This document shows positions 1-10,271 of a stretch of 37,666 nt of DNA, one piece after another. The stretch is from Blastocystis hominis (taxonomy: Eukaryota > Sar > Bigyra > Opalinata > Blastocystidae). The stretch is taken from contig NW_013171860.1 of the NCBI RefSeq assembly GCF_000151665.1, forward strand, positions 910,338 to 948,003, in the 5' to 3' direction. How positions within the stretch are numbered: the first letter of the stretch is position 1; the number at the start of each line of letters is the position of its first letter. Below the pieces are notes generated by a model. It did not search any database, had not been told where the DNA came from, and was given only the letters and a program-made list of their open reading frames with translations. The position numbers and the translations under genes were made by a program.

Positions 1-959
1 ACATGTGACACGTGCATGTCTGCTTACTTCATGATATCAACCGAAATGGTTATTTTGTAATATATAAATATATATTATAGTATGTGATAATAAAACTATT
101 ATCTATGAATGATATTAATATAATAACCTAATATATGCCCTAATAAGAAAATGAAATTGTATAATATTTATATTATATACATATGTTAAAATAATATATA
201 TGCATGTAAAATATGTATTTATATATGTATAGAAAAAAATAGAAAAATGTATTCTTTGTATGTCAATCTTTAATTTTAGTTCATAGTAAGTATATAATTA
301 TAACGTATATTTTTCGATATTCATTTAATTTCTATATAATAATTGTGCTTTCGTATATGTATTTCCACATCAAGTAATTATATCATCAGGCTAGTAAAAT
401 AACACTTTTAGTATGCTCGCTGGAGAATCAGTAGTATATAAAAATAAAAATAGTTTCTGAAAGAAATTACATATTTATTCTGATTGATTATTAGATGAAC
501 CATTATTTTTTTGGATTACAAAAAAGTATGAATAGAATAACAAGGGTACATAAGTGTTATCTAGTAGTTACAAATGCATATATTCATGTTTACATATTGG
601 TATGAAATAGGCATTAATTTGTAAGCGTTGAAGCACCACATGTATTTTACAGCAGAGAGAATAAAAATAGAATATTAATATATGCCTATTGTTATTTTTT
701 GAAAATATGTAGATAGTTTTTTCATACACTAAAATAGTGCTGAATAGAGTCATCTCATCTGTAAATTATCACTATAAAACTGTATTAAATAATAATAATA
801 CGTAGTTGGTATTTTTATATATTCCTTAAGTGTATTGTTTCTAATCTCTTTAAATTGATTTACATATATATTATTAGTATATGGAATAGTATATTTTACA
901 CCAGAAAAAAAGATAAAAATTGTGGTCATATTCTTACTATGCTTAGAAAACAATTTACT

Positions 960-967
960 TGTTTGTT
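960..967 (+). terminator. Orphan poly(A) motif TGTTTGTT
   Basis: An exact TGTTTGTT with a T five bases before it (955), the same geometry as the motif at 2538. No plus-strand gene is visible upstream, so it may be chance in AT-rich DNA, or it may mark a non-coding or decayed transcript. Confidence 0.25.
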
Positions 968-1139
968 CTTTTTCATTTTTGAGTCATTACGACTTGTTTA
1001 TCTGTAATTGGCCTTCATACCAATATATATAAATTCTTATTTTTTTACAATTAAAAACTCTATTTTTGTATAGTACTTTTACAACAATGTGGCCAATAGC
1101 ACACTCATCAAATTACATATGCAATGTATGTATAATACA

Positions 1140-1177
1140 ATTAGTATTACCTAACAGATTACGTAGGTAATACTAAT
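1140..1177. repeat. Perfect 14-bp inverted repeat (hairpin)
   Basis: ATTAGTATTACCTA at 1140-1153 is exactly complementary to TAGGTAATACTAAT at 1164-1177, with a 10-base loop. It lies about 120 bases before the start of the gene at 1296. It could be a transcript hairpin, a palindromic protein-binding site or the remnant of a small inverted-repeat element; nothing in the sequence decides between these. Confidence 0.7.
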
Positions 1178-1295
1178 ATTTACTTATTGCGTTACAGTGA
1201 ATCAATAGGGATATACTTTTTAATTTATCATTTTTCACTTATTACACACACTCTTTTCCTTCTGTAGAATAAAAAAGTCATATATAATTACTTTA

Positions 1296-2533
1296 ATGTT
1301 TAGAATTATTTTATCTATTTCGTTTATATTTACTATATTATGTCAGTATTATTCATTTTATTTCAATCAATCTCTGAAAGAAAATGACAAAGAAATACTG
1401 CCTATCAAGGAATCAATTAATACTAATTCAATAACGAATGGAATAACTACAGGCATATCATACAATAATACGCATACTAATCAAAGCAACGTTTGCAATT
1501 CTACGTTAGTCTATCCAGAATATGCTCATTCTACTCAGTGCTATCCTAAATTGTATTTGTAAATTTATATTTGATGATTATAGACAAATCCAATCTTTGT
1601 TTGTCCACAAATCGTTTCCTAATCCGCGACCACCAATTATGGAACGAGGGATTGTTTATTACTTGTATACTCAAAACAGATGTGGTGAAAATCCAAGATA
1701 TCTAAAGGAGGTGGAAAGGAATAGTGCAGCTGTTAAGGCAAAAGATCCTAATGCCAAAATTGCTGTAGTTACTAACTGTGACATACTTGCATCAACTGCA
1801 AAGCTAATTGATGTGATTGTCCCAGTTCATAATGAAGATGTGGTGCAAACCAGTAGCAAGCAATGGCTCACTCGTGTGTTGTACAATGCTTATCTTCCAT
1901 TCAATTATTCTTTTATCACGGATACTCATGTTTATCCTTGTGATAATAAGTCCTATACAGATATCTTTGATCAATTCAAAAAATCCAATATTGATATATC
2001 GTTTTCTTGTAGAGTGAACCGTGGACCTTATCCTTCTGGAGGAGCCGTATTATCAAAATGGGGAAAAGGAAGTTATGAATTTTGGATAAGAACTTATAAA
2101 CTCCAAGCACGAAAACACATTTTTGATGATCAAAGTCCGATGCATACAACCATGAAAGAATACCGAGACAAGTTGTTTTCATTTAGATGGTTGAGCAGTA
2201 ACTATTTTTGGGCTTCCCATGGCATTACGGAAAAGGGAGTATTTTCAGGTCCTGCTCGTTGTTACAGGAGTTCAGTGGTTGCGACAGGTCCTTTACGATG
2301 GATTCATGGAAGTCCAAATCAATGTGAAATAATGAATGGAAAAGATAGAGAACTAATAAATAAACCTAGAGCATGGTTCTTAAGCGGCACATGCAATACC
2401 ACAGCCAAAGGAGTCAATGTTATAACATCTAGTGCAGAAATGAAGAAAGCCGTTTATCCTTATGAAGCACCCAAACTTGAATGGGATGTAGATTACAATA
2501 AGAAACCAAGAACAGATTTATTTTGGAAATATT
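1296..2533 (+). CDS. Type II membrane glycosyltransferase-like protein; stop codon made by polyadenylation
   Basis: Two exons, 1296-1552 and 1584-2533, are joined by a 31-nt GT...TAG intron (1553-1583) that restores frame exactly; a 25-nt alternative from 1559 is also in frame. The 402-residue product starts with a hydrophobic signal anchor (about residues 3-24) and an Asn/Thr-rich stem. The lumenal domain looks like a nucleotide-sugar transferase: it has RGIVYYLYTQNR, a DTHVYPC acidic motif and FDDQSPMHTT. The family is not identified with certainty. In the DNA the frame runs on to a TAA at 2554-2556, but it would read through the TGTTTGTT motif at 2538. Poly(A) addition after T2533 would give UAA directly after ...FWKY. 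Seen: frames, motif, spacing. Known: Blastocystis makes stops this way. Inferred: its use here, and a Golgi location. Confidence 0.8.
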
Positions 2534-2537
2534 GGTA

Positions 2538-2545
2538 TGTTTGTT
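2538..2545 (+). terminator. Poly(A) motif TGTTTGTT
   Basis: An exact match to the Blastocystis downstream polyadenylation motif. T2533 plus four bases (GGTA) precede it. Cleavage after T2533 puts a U at codon position 1, so added A residues complete UAA. A weaker relative, GGTTTGTT, lies about 50 bases further on. Confidence 0.75.
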
Positions 2546-2639
2546 TCAATTCATAATTTCGAATATCATATTATCATTATTTGATCGATTGGTTTGTTAT
2601 ATTATGAATACATCAATAGAAAGAGCATGATTGCCGAAA

Positions 2640-2843
2640 TTAGAAAAATGGATAAGGAAGATTTCCATAGTTGTAGAACACATTTATTATAAGCGATTCC
2701 ATTTTGAGATACAATTCTTCGAGAATTTCAAGTTGCAGTCGCTGCTCTTCTAAATCACATGAAAAGTGCTTAGCAGCTTCCTGGAATTTTCTTGTATTCT
2801 GTCTTGCTGTAAATCTATGGAATGTTCTCTTAGAATATGTACA
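2640..2843 (-). pseudogene. Possible relic of a coiled-coil protein gene
   Basis: On the minus strand a stop-to-stop frame of about 67 codons reads like real protein rather than AT-rich noise. It has a charged, Leu/Glu/Gln-rich stretch (FQEAAKHF, LEEQRLQLEILEELYLKMES) typical of a coiled coil. It has no start of its own. A further open minus-strand stretch lies around 2885-2955, and I could not join the two with a convincing intron. The family is not recognised, and no TGTTTGTT follows. It may be a decayed fragment of a gene once next to the ribosomal protein gene, or chance. Confidence 0.3.
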
Positions 2844-3009
2844 TCAAATGATGTCATTTCGATTATACTTGTGAATGCTACTACCCTATTGAAACTCTAA
2901 AGATCTGGTAGAGAATGCTATGACCTTAGTTTTGTTGTTGATTCTATATATTATGTTGATGAATAGTTGATTTCTAATTCTCCCAGTTATTTCATTGACG
3001 ATTCAAGCT

Positions 3010-3816
3010 ATGTCTTCGGTATTTTGCTCGCTTCTATCTCTAATGTCCAGACTAAGGCTAAGGACTCTGCTAAATCTATAATTCCCATCTTTGCTGCTAC
3101 TCCCAAGAACTTCCGCATTGGAGGAGATGTTCTGGTACGATAGCGCTCCGTTCGGCCTAATTTCATAGCCTAAGAAGGATCTCTCCCGATTCCTGAAGTA
3201 GTCTCGTTATGTGATCATCCAGAGACAGCGTAAGATTCTGAGCCAGCGTCTGAAGGTTCCTCCCACCGTGAACCAGTTCAGCCATGTGTTGGACAAGAAC
3301 CAGGCTGCTGAGGTGTTCCGTCTGATGAACAAGTACGCTCCTGAGACGGAGGCCGAGAAGAAGGCTCGTCTGGAGGCTGCTGCCAAGGCGAAGGCTGAGG
3401 GCAAGCCCGTGGAGGAGAAGCGTGCTCTGGTTGTGAAGTACGGTCTGGACAACGTGACGAAGCTGGTGGAGCGCAAGAAGGCCAAGCTGGTTCTGATTGC
3501 CAACGACGTGGATCCCCTGGAGCTGGTGATGTGGCTGCCCGCTCTGTGCCACAAGATGGGCGTTGCGTACGCGATCGTGAGCGGCAAGGGCCGTCTGGGC
3601 GCTCTGGTGCACCAGAAGACCGCTACTTGCGTGTGTCTGACGGGAGTGAACCCTGAGGACGAGGCGGCGCTGAACTCGCTGCAGGAGAGCTTCACCACCA
3701 AGTACGCCGAGAACAAGAAGTGGGGTGGCGGTATCATGGGACTGAAGACTCAGCGCAAGCTGAGCATTCGTGCCGCTGCCATCGCTGCTGAGAAGGCCAA
3801 GAGAGCTTCTCTCTAA
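3010..3816 (+). CDS. RPL7A: Ribosomal protein eL8 (L7a), interrupted by one in-frame TAG
   Basis: Large-subunit ribosomal protein of the L7Ae/L30e RNA-binding family. Three exons (3010-3018, 3051-3134, 3169-3816) flank introns of 32 and 34 nt and encode 246 residues (human L7a is 266). Landmarks in order: TPKNFRIGGDV, PKKDLSRFLK, IIQRQRKILSQRLKVPP, KKAKLVLIANDVDPLELV, LPALCHKMGVAYAIVSGKGRLG and WGGGIMG. The first exon holds only ATG and two codons, so the start is set by splicing. In place of the conserved Trp (RFLK-W-SRY) the DNA has TAG at 3199-3201; everything else is intact. Splicing to that TAG instead (intron 3135-3201) keeps the frame but deletes a conserved segment. So this is either an assembly error, a new nonsense allele or a young pseudogene. 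The last exon is GC-rich with strong codon bias, unlike its surroundings. Confidence 0.9.
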
Positions 3817-3877
3817 GCTGATTGTGAGGCTACATGAAGAAAGGAAGGAAGGAAGGGTGGAATCGTCATTGGTGGAG

Positions 3878-3885
3878 TGTTTGTT
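3878..3885 (+). terminator. Poly(A) motif TGTTTGTT of the eL8 gene
   Basis: Exact octamer 62 bases after the TAA of the ribosomal protein gene. T3873 and GGAG precede it, the same T-plus-four spacing as at 2538. This predicts a 3' UTR of about 57 bases and an ordinary encoded stop. Confidence 0.7.
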
Positions 3886-4141
3886 CGAATACTGTGTGTG
3901 TGGATGGATGTTTGGTGAAATATCAAGATGGAATGAAACCATTGGCAAGGATTTCTTATACCAAGTGTGCATTGAACTACATTAAGACAATCGATAATGA
4001 TTGCATAAGATAGAATCATCAATATCATTCATTCATTCTGTGAAGAATCATCTGTTCTTTCACTCCTAATCAAATCAAATCAAATCATTCCATTTCTTTC
4101 TATTTCATCAAATCATCACACACAACATTCATTTACTCTTC

Positions 4142-4149
4142 AACAAACA
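4142..4149 (-). terminator. Poly(A) motif TGTTTGTT, minus strand
   Basis: Reads AACAAACA on the plus strand. On the minus strand T4154 and four bases (GACT) precede it. It places the transcript end of the VPS13-like fragment at about 4154. The short convergent spacer to the eL8 gene contains a run of TCAAA repeats near 4070-4085. Confidence 0.65.
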
Positions 4150-4153
4150 AGTC

Positions 4154-5740
4154 ACTCCAACTGGACTAATGTATTCAACGAATATTGATATCTCCAAACT
4201 ATAACTCATTCCTCCTCTCCAAAACTTACTATAACTGTGATTTCTTCTCTCATTCTCGATGATACCAATCAGTTTCTCACACCTCTTCTCAGTGTCTTCA
4301 CTCTTCCCCATATTCACACACTCTTCTTCCAATTTCAGCTGAATCCGATCCCATCGACTCTTGAACAACGAACAATTCTTCATACACACAAAACACAACT
4401 CCACATTGTTCGTATCCACATTCCTCCAACAATAAACCTTGCAGCATTCATCGAAAGCCACACAGCATCGTAAAACAATCTCCGATATTTTCTCTTGAAC
4501 AATCAGTAAATGATTCCTTGTCGTTAATATGTACGCATTGCCTAAACAATACACCGAAATACAGTCTTCCATCTTCTACACGAGTCAACAACTCACGTCC
4601 TTTGCTGTAAATTTCATCAAAAGGCTACAATGAATCAAATCCAATTCAAATTCTTACCATTACAATGCCTTCAATCGCTACATTGGGAGGTTTGGCTCGC
4701 GTTTTGTTGACTTGTTCACCGTCAAGATAATGTCGCATTGTTTGGAAATCGAAGAGAACCATTTTCAGAGGACGCGAGATCATTCCGATCGTTCCTATCA
4801 TATACCACATCAATGTTGAATTCTGATTCCACAGTCTTCCAAACAAGGAATAACGCTTTTTCGATTTGATGTAGGGACTTTGCAGTGTGATTTCCCCATG
4901 GAGCGTGTGTGGAATCGCTAAAACGTTCACTTGTTGGAAGAATATGTAGAGCCAACTTGTGAAATCCATCATTGCATCGATTCCAGACAGAGATATATTC
5001 ACGATCTGTGCATCGATGTACTCGCTCACATAGGAAAGCATGCGAACAAGTGACAATGTGCAATTGGATAAAGCGGTAATCACATTCTCTCCCAACGTTT
5101 TGATGTTTTGATAGAAGGAAGAAACGAATCGATAGAGATTGTCAGGTGTTTTGCTCTCCAAACCGATAAAGAGAAGACTGAACAGCAAGGACTTGCGATA
5201 GGTGGACAATAGCTGAGAAAGCACATAGCTGATTCGTCGAAGATATCGTTCATCGATACTTCTGATCTGTGGGAAAACACACTTCAAATCCTGAATAGTG
5301 AAATAGTCATAACTCGAGGACATAGACTGGGATCCCAAAGCCAGAGAGATTGACAGATTGACAGGTGAAATCTTTAAGGATTCGATGCGAGTATGTCTCG
5401 ATTCTTCGTATAGCTGAACTCGCGATAATGGTTTTGAAATCAAAGCAGACAGCGGGGTGGGAGGATTGCGGCTCCGAATATCTTGTTCAGCGTGATGAAT
5501 CATCCATTTCACATAGAAAGGAAGAGATCAGACGGTAGAGGGTAACTGCAGCTGTCTTCTACCGACTCTTTCGGGGTTATCGACGGTATTCCAACTCTGA
5601 TAGAGCTGTAAACAAGTGACCAGCAAATTGCTTTCGATACAAACATGAACAGGGAGGAGATGAAGATTGATCGATCGATCGACGACAATAGCTTGCAGTT
5701 GCCGAACTCCCTCATCTATATTATACACAAAAAAGGAAAT
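4154..5740 (-). pseudogene. VPS13-like C-terminal fragment
   Basis: Minus-strand reading from about 5728 gives segments like the C-terminal third of VPS13 lipid-transfer proteins: INLHLLPVHVCIESNLL, then IESLKISPVNLSISLALG, a helical region, and a final part with KPPNVAIEGIVM joined across a 33-nt intron (4625-4657) to PFDEIYSKGRELL and VEDGRLYF. That last stretch matches the VPS13 pattern PPRF..DGVIRPY..G..ML..VENGR. After it, NAYILTTRNHLLIV fits the PH-like end. Faults seen: a TGA at 5528-5530, a one-base frame offset near 4550-4565 that no short intron fixes cleanly, and no upstream exons although VPS13 is normally around 3000 residues. A truncated pseudogene is the simplest reading; sequencing errors plus a divergent short paralogue remain possible. 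Confidence 0.5.
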
Positions 5741-6090
5741 CTATACGACAACACATCATTATAGTACTTCATTGTGTTTGCTGATACTGACGTAATAATA
5801 ATAATATCAAGACTAATTTAGAACAATATGGAGAATGTTTTGTAACATTTGCTTACGAATAGTTTTCGCTGTACAAGTAATTAGTAACAACTTGATTCAT
5901 CTCTATATTTCACTCATTTGTATGACAATGTACAAGTAATATGACTCAATACTACTTTACTAAAATGATATTTTGGTTGTTTGTCATACTTACAAATGTC
6001 CAAATAATACAAGCCTAAAATGAATCAAATGCATAAAGTATTATGCATTCATAGCATAACATCAAATGGCATTATAGATCATAACAAGAT
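5741..6090. other. Intergenic, no feature seen
   Basis: AT-rich spacer between the truncated 5' end of the VPS13-like fragment and the gene at 6091. No upstream VPS13 exon is visible here, which is the main reason for calling that fragment truncated. Confidence 0.6.
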
Positions 6091-7420
6091 ATGTTAAAAA
6101 GTTCAAATTCTTTTTTACAAGAAAGTAGCATGCATTTTATATTTTATGCACTTTCCTTTTGCTCATTCTTTGTATATATGTACATACTTTCCACTATAAG
6201 GAAAAGTAAAGAAGCAAAAGAAGTATATGGCTCGACAGTACAAACACTGTATAAAGTAAATGATATTGTTTCCTACCCTGTAAAGCTGCCAAGATTTGGA
6301 TGCTGTTCCAAAAATCGTAGTGCATTGCCATTCTTATGATTGTATAGAATATGACTATGACGATATTGAGTATCCTGTTCCTTTCAATCAATTAGTATCA
6401 GACGTTTCAACACACTACGAGAACTATGGAATTGCAAATAAATCATTACCATTTCTTCTAACTGGAGATATTCCCACCTATCATTTACACACTTCAGATG
6501 TATTGATGATGACAGGGGCATCAGATAATCATGGTTATGGTTCCTTTAATTGTCTGTATTCTATGGTTTTGGCAGATCCTTATGCCTCATATATGTATAT
6601 TGATTTAGGTTTATCACCTGAATTGAAGGAGAAGTTGTTTGCTCATTTCGAAACAATTCATGAGATTCAGAAGAAAATGAAATCCACTGGGTTTATCGCA
6701 TATCGCAAATTCAATTGGAGTTCTTTTCCCAAATGGATGAACCTGTTTGAGAATAAGGATCAGCGTGGTGGTTATACTTGGAAAGTTGTGTCCTACATGG
6801 ATGCTTTGTTTTCGTGGAAAGCAATAACATTTTGGATTGATGGAGGAAGTCTTATCCGAGATGGAATCAGCAGAGAAGTGACAAATGCTCGTCTTGAAGG
6901 AATCTATACTCCTGTATCTGGTGGTGGTGCAGGAAAATGGACACATATTACTACGATCAAGTTTTTAGAGCAAAACCATTTTATTGACTCATTTGACCCA
7001 AAATGGAGAATGGGTTGTGGCGGTCATTTGATTACTGATTGGTCCAATAAAACTGTCATAAACAGAGTGATAATACCATATCAACAATGTGCTTATACAC
7101 AGAGGTGCATATCTCCACAAGGATCGAATATGACAAATCATAGACAAGACCAAGCTGTTCTATCAGCATTGGTGAACAATATTGGCACTATCAAATCAAT
7201 GGATGCAAAATACCAGGCATTACCAGCATTACGGCAAGAACGAGGAAACAATGAAAAGTTTTGTACAAAGATTCTAAACAACTATTTTTTAAGTATACAA
7301 AATACATATCAAATAAAAATCGAAAATAGATATTACAAAACCACCAATATTTCGTATACACCTATAAACTATAAATTTGTATCTCGTCCGGTGGATGAAG
7401 AATGGGTACCACAAAGCTAG
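6091..7420 (+). CDS. DUF1647-like putative glycosyltransferase, type II membrane protein
   Basis: Exons 6091-6316 and 6348-7420 flank a 31-nt intron (6317-6347, GTAG...GTATAG); together they encode 432 residues. The N-terminus has one hydrophobic segment (about residues 14-36), suggesting a Golgi signal anchor; a second ATG at 6133 is an alternative start. The lumenal part has the pattern of DUF1647-type nucleotide-sugar transferase-like proteins: MMTGASDNHGYGSFNCLYS, YMYIDLGLSPELK, GGYTWKV with FWIDGGSLI, a THITT segment and, near the end, NHRQDQAVLSAL. The stop TAG is encoded, and TGTTTGTT follows at 7432. The paralogue at 18012-19388 has its intron at the same codon. The substrate is unknown. 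Confidence 0.8.
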
Positions 7421-7431
7421 AGGATTGGCAT

Positions 7432-7439
7432 TGTTTGTT
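7432..7439 (+). terminator. Poly(A) motif TGTTTGTT
   Basis: Exact octamer 12 bases after the TAG of the DUF1647-like gene. It predicts a 3' UTR of only about six bases, so the encoded stop is used. Confidence 0.75.
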
Positions 7440-8991
7440 GGTATTTAAGAAAAAACACAAAAAAGGAAATAAGAAATAAGTAGCGTTTATTTTACAGAAT
7501 ATTATTGATTTTATTTCGTCACTTTATAAAATGAATTATCATACATAAGAACATATTGAAAGTACTATGCCTAAGATATAACTCCTGGAATAATATTTAA
7601 TAGCCATTTTTACAATAGTGGTTTTGTTATAAAATCATAATAAGTATAATAATAAAAATACACATATAAATGTAAAGGAGGTTATTACTCTTATTGGAAA
7701 AATACAAAATAGACGTTTATAAGAACACATAAAAATTGAATTACTATCACAAGTGAAAATACTGAGAGTACTATATTTGTATTTGCAAAAATAAGAATGT
7801 ACGCTGTATCCAAAATCCAAAAAATAATGTTTGAATATGATAAGTCATGGCAACAATAGTTTGAAATATGAAAGAATCTAAAATGGTTTTCATTCCTAAC
7901 TACATTCGATCAAATGATCTTTGGATATAATGTTGAGTAAGTATTTTTGATATTCGAATTGCACTGGCAAATGGTCAAAAATAGCGTATTTCTGCCAGAA
8001 GAATCATTCCATGCAAAACGAATTATTAAATACGATATCAATCATAAAATAGGTATTTTCCCATTTTAGACTAGTTTCCATCAAGATTAAGGAACCTACA
8101 GTCACTTTTTGAAAATCATTTCGAAATATCATCCATATCATAAAAATAGATAAGTTTTTGTGTACGACTACCTCATTTCTTTATTTATGATTATATGCCA
8201 GTACTGTTGAAATACTATTTGAATAAGATAATTAATGGATTTGAGTTTAATATTGGTGAATAAATGTAATGATAATAATATTGCGTTAGAAAACACTTTA
8301 CAACAGCAATTTACATTTACCTGTGGCTGCGCCTTATTTCTTTTTAAAAATAAAGTATAAATAAAAAAACACAACAACTGAATATATGCAACAATTCTAT
8401 TACCTCAATTATTAATTATCAAAACTAGTTAATGCGATAATATACACTTTTGATATTAATATATGAGTTGTGAAAACAATATATAGAGTAATCCTGTAAC
8501 AACTATTGAATATTCTAAAAGTCATTCTCTAATTGCAATCAGGCTGATCCTTTGCTGTTGTACTGTCATAATTTAAGTAAAGTAATATTCAAATGTACAT
8601 TTGATCAGATGTATTATTTTCGAATTATGATTTTTGTGTTGTTAATTTGTATTTTGTATTATCGTATAATTCTATTATTTATAAATATGGAACCATTATG
8701 ATGGTTGTACTGTTGTTTTCGAAAATAAAAAACCGTTATATTACACTATTAAAACCAGTTCATTTACATATTATGTAGATCATGTAATAAAGGTTTACTA
8801 GCTTACTATTCCCCATAGTAAATAATAAGAAATAGAAAATACTGTTTTCATTTTCTAATATATGGTTATTTGTTGCCTGTATTATGAGAATCAATTATAC
8901 AAAAAAGCACACTACATCATTGTATATTTTGTTATTCTTATACAGCAATAATAACAAGTAATTATATTTGTAAACAAAAACAGGTAGCCAT
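7440..8991. other. AT-rich intergenic region
   Basis: No gene is supported. Short minus-strand frames at 7635-7820 and 8168-8377 lack recognisable motifs and match chance expectation. Confidence 0.55.
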
Positions 8992-10271
8992 TTATAATAA
9001 ATAGAAGTAATCAGTGGGTTTGAAACATGTGGAATTACGTGTGACTAAATATGGCACTTTTCCGGTAAAAGATGCTGCAAGGATAGAAAATGTACTCGCA
9101 TATGTTCCCACAAATTCTTTGCATGATCCTAATGTCACTAAATCCAAAAATGTATTCGCAGTCGAATTAAAGCCTTTTCCAAAAGAAAACGTGCCAGAAT
9201 GAATAGCTTTCTGGTTATAGGTAATAACTCGATGATTTTGCGTATTATTCATTATTACTTCTTTAGCATAACTCGAGTCTGAAGAAACGAATATTGGAGC
9301 ACTTGGGTGTTCATTTACAACTGGGCAATTAATGAACGACAGTAAATCATTTTCATATATAAATGATCTTGTTTCTTTGAAATCTGATTTCTTATCACCC
9401 ATTCTCATATGAAAACTTATACAATTCCCATCTTGTAGTATTTTCCTTCTTTTATGAACTCTTTCTATAAAATCATCTGTGAAAATGAAATGATTTCTCA
9501 TGACATAAGATAGTGCATAATATCCATGGACAGATGGATGAGCTGATTCATAGGGTCTGTTTTCCAAAAAACCAAGTCGTATAAGAGCTTGGTATGTGTT
9601 AGTATTATATGGAAGCCACGCAAACAATGGGCAGTTAGTTTTAATTATGATATAAGGTTTAGTAAATATTGCAGGTATATCATATACTTTCATGTTTTTA
9701 ACAGCATCCGAATTTCCAGTAAAACAGAGATTGAACTGTTCAAAGTAGTATGGCTTTCCTAAATTACTTGGTCTTTCATACAAGACTGGTTTATCATTTA
9801 GTCCAGTAATTGTAAATAATTGTCTTGTGTCATTGAATGGTACTATTATGCAAATTATTATAAATGAATACGTATAAATGTGGCATTTAGCAGGGCAGCT
9901 ATAATATAGCTTGAAACAAGCCCAAAGATTTTATTAGCCAACCCTCCTACTCCGAATTGATATTCTACATACCTTTCTTGATAAACTTGATCATGTTTTG
10001 CATCATTATTATTATTATCTGCCTGGCTCTGAATAAACTTATGATTAATATTATTATTATTATCTCTTATATTTAATCGATGTGCCATTACTCTATAAGT
10101 GAGCATTATATATTCTTTGTTTTCATTTATCTGAAAGTAAGGTATTGAAAGAATGCTTACTTGATATTGACTCAAAGCAATTCCTTTCTGATTGGTTTGC
10201 AAACTATATATTTCTGATAATAGAAAAAGAAAATAGAGGTAATTCAGAATAAGAAAAAAGGCATTTATCAT
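8992..10271 (-). CDS. Fucosyltransferase-like protein (HxRxGD motif)
   Basis: Exons 10271-9872 and 9842-8992 flank a 29-nt intron (9843-9871) that restores frame; the product is 416 residues. The ATG at 10271 begins a hydrophobic signal anchor or signal peptide (residues 2-23), followed by an Asn-rich stem. The donor-binding start is FGVGGLANKIFGLVSSY, like the GG.GNQ.F motif of GDP-fucose enzymes. Downstream SFHMRMGDK matches the HxRxGD signature of the GT11/GT37/GT65 superfamily, and APIFVSSDSSYAKE and LGSCKEFVGTYASTFS match its later motifs. The stop TAA is encoded; only a loose TGTTTTTGTTT follows. It is a distant paralogue of the gene at 25286-26886, with the same intron position and phase. 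A GT-B fold and GDP-fucose use are inferred from the family, not shown. Confidence 0.75.

Larger units (their letters stand above)
1..1295. other. AT-rich intergenic region
   Basis: No convincing gene is seen. Two short minus-strand frames (568-753 and 750-953) are the length expected by chance at this base composition and resemble nothing I recognise. The stretch holds one plus-strand copy of the poly(A) octamer at 960-967 and a strong hairpin at 1140-1177, both listed separately. Confidence 0.6.

Noticed and set aside
568-953. Two adjacent minus-strand frames as a small gene
   Set aside because: Their length is expected by chance at this AT content, and no motif, intron or poly(A) octamer supports them.
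3135-3201. A 67-nt second intron in eL8 that would remove the TAG
   Set aside because: It keeps the frame, but would delete the conserved PKKDLSRFLK segment and is twice the usual intron length.
3163-3972. Long minus-strand frames opposite the eL8 gene
   Set aside because: They are shadows of the GC-rich ribosomal protein exon, with Leu/Ser/His-rich translations and no family motif.
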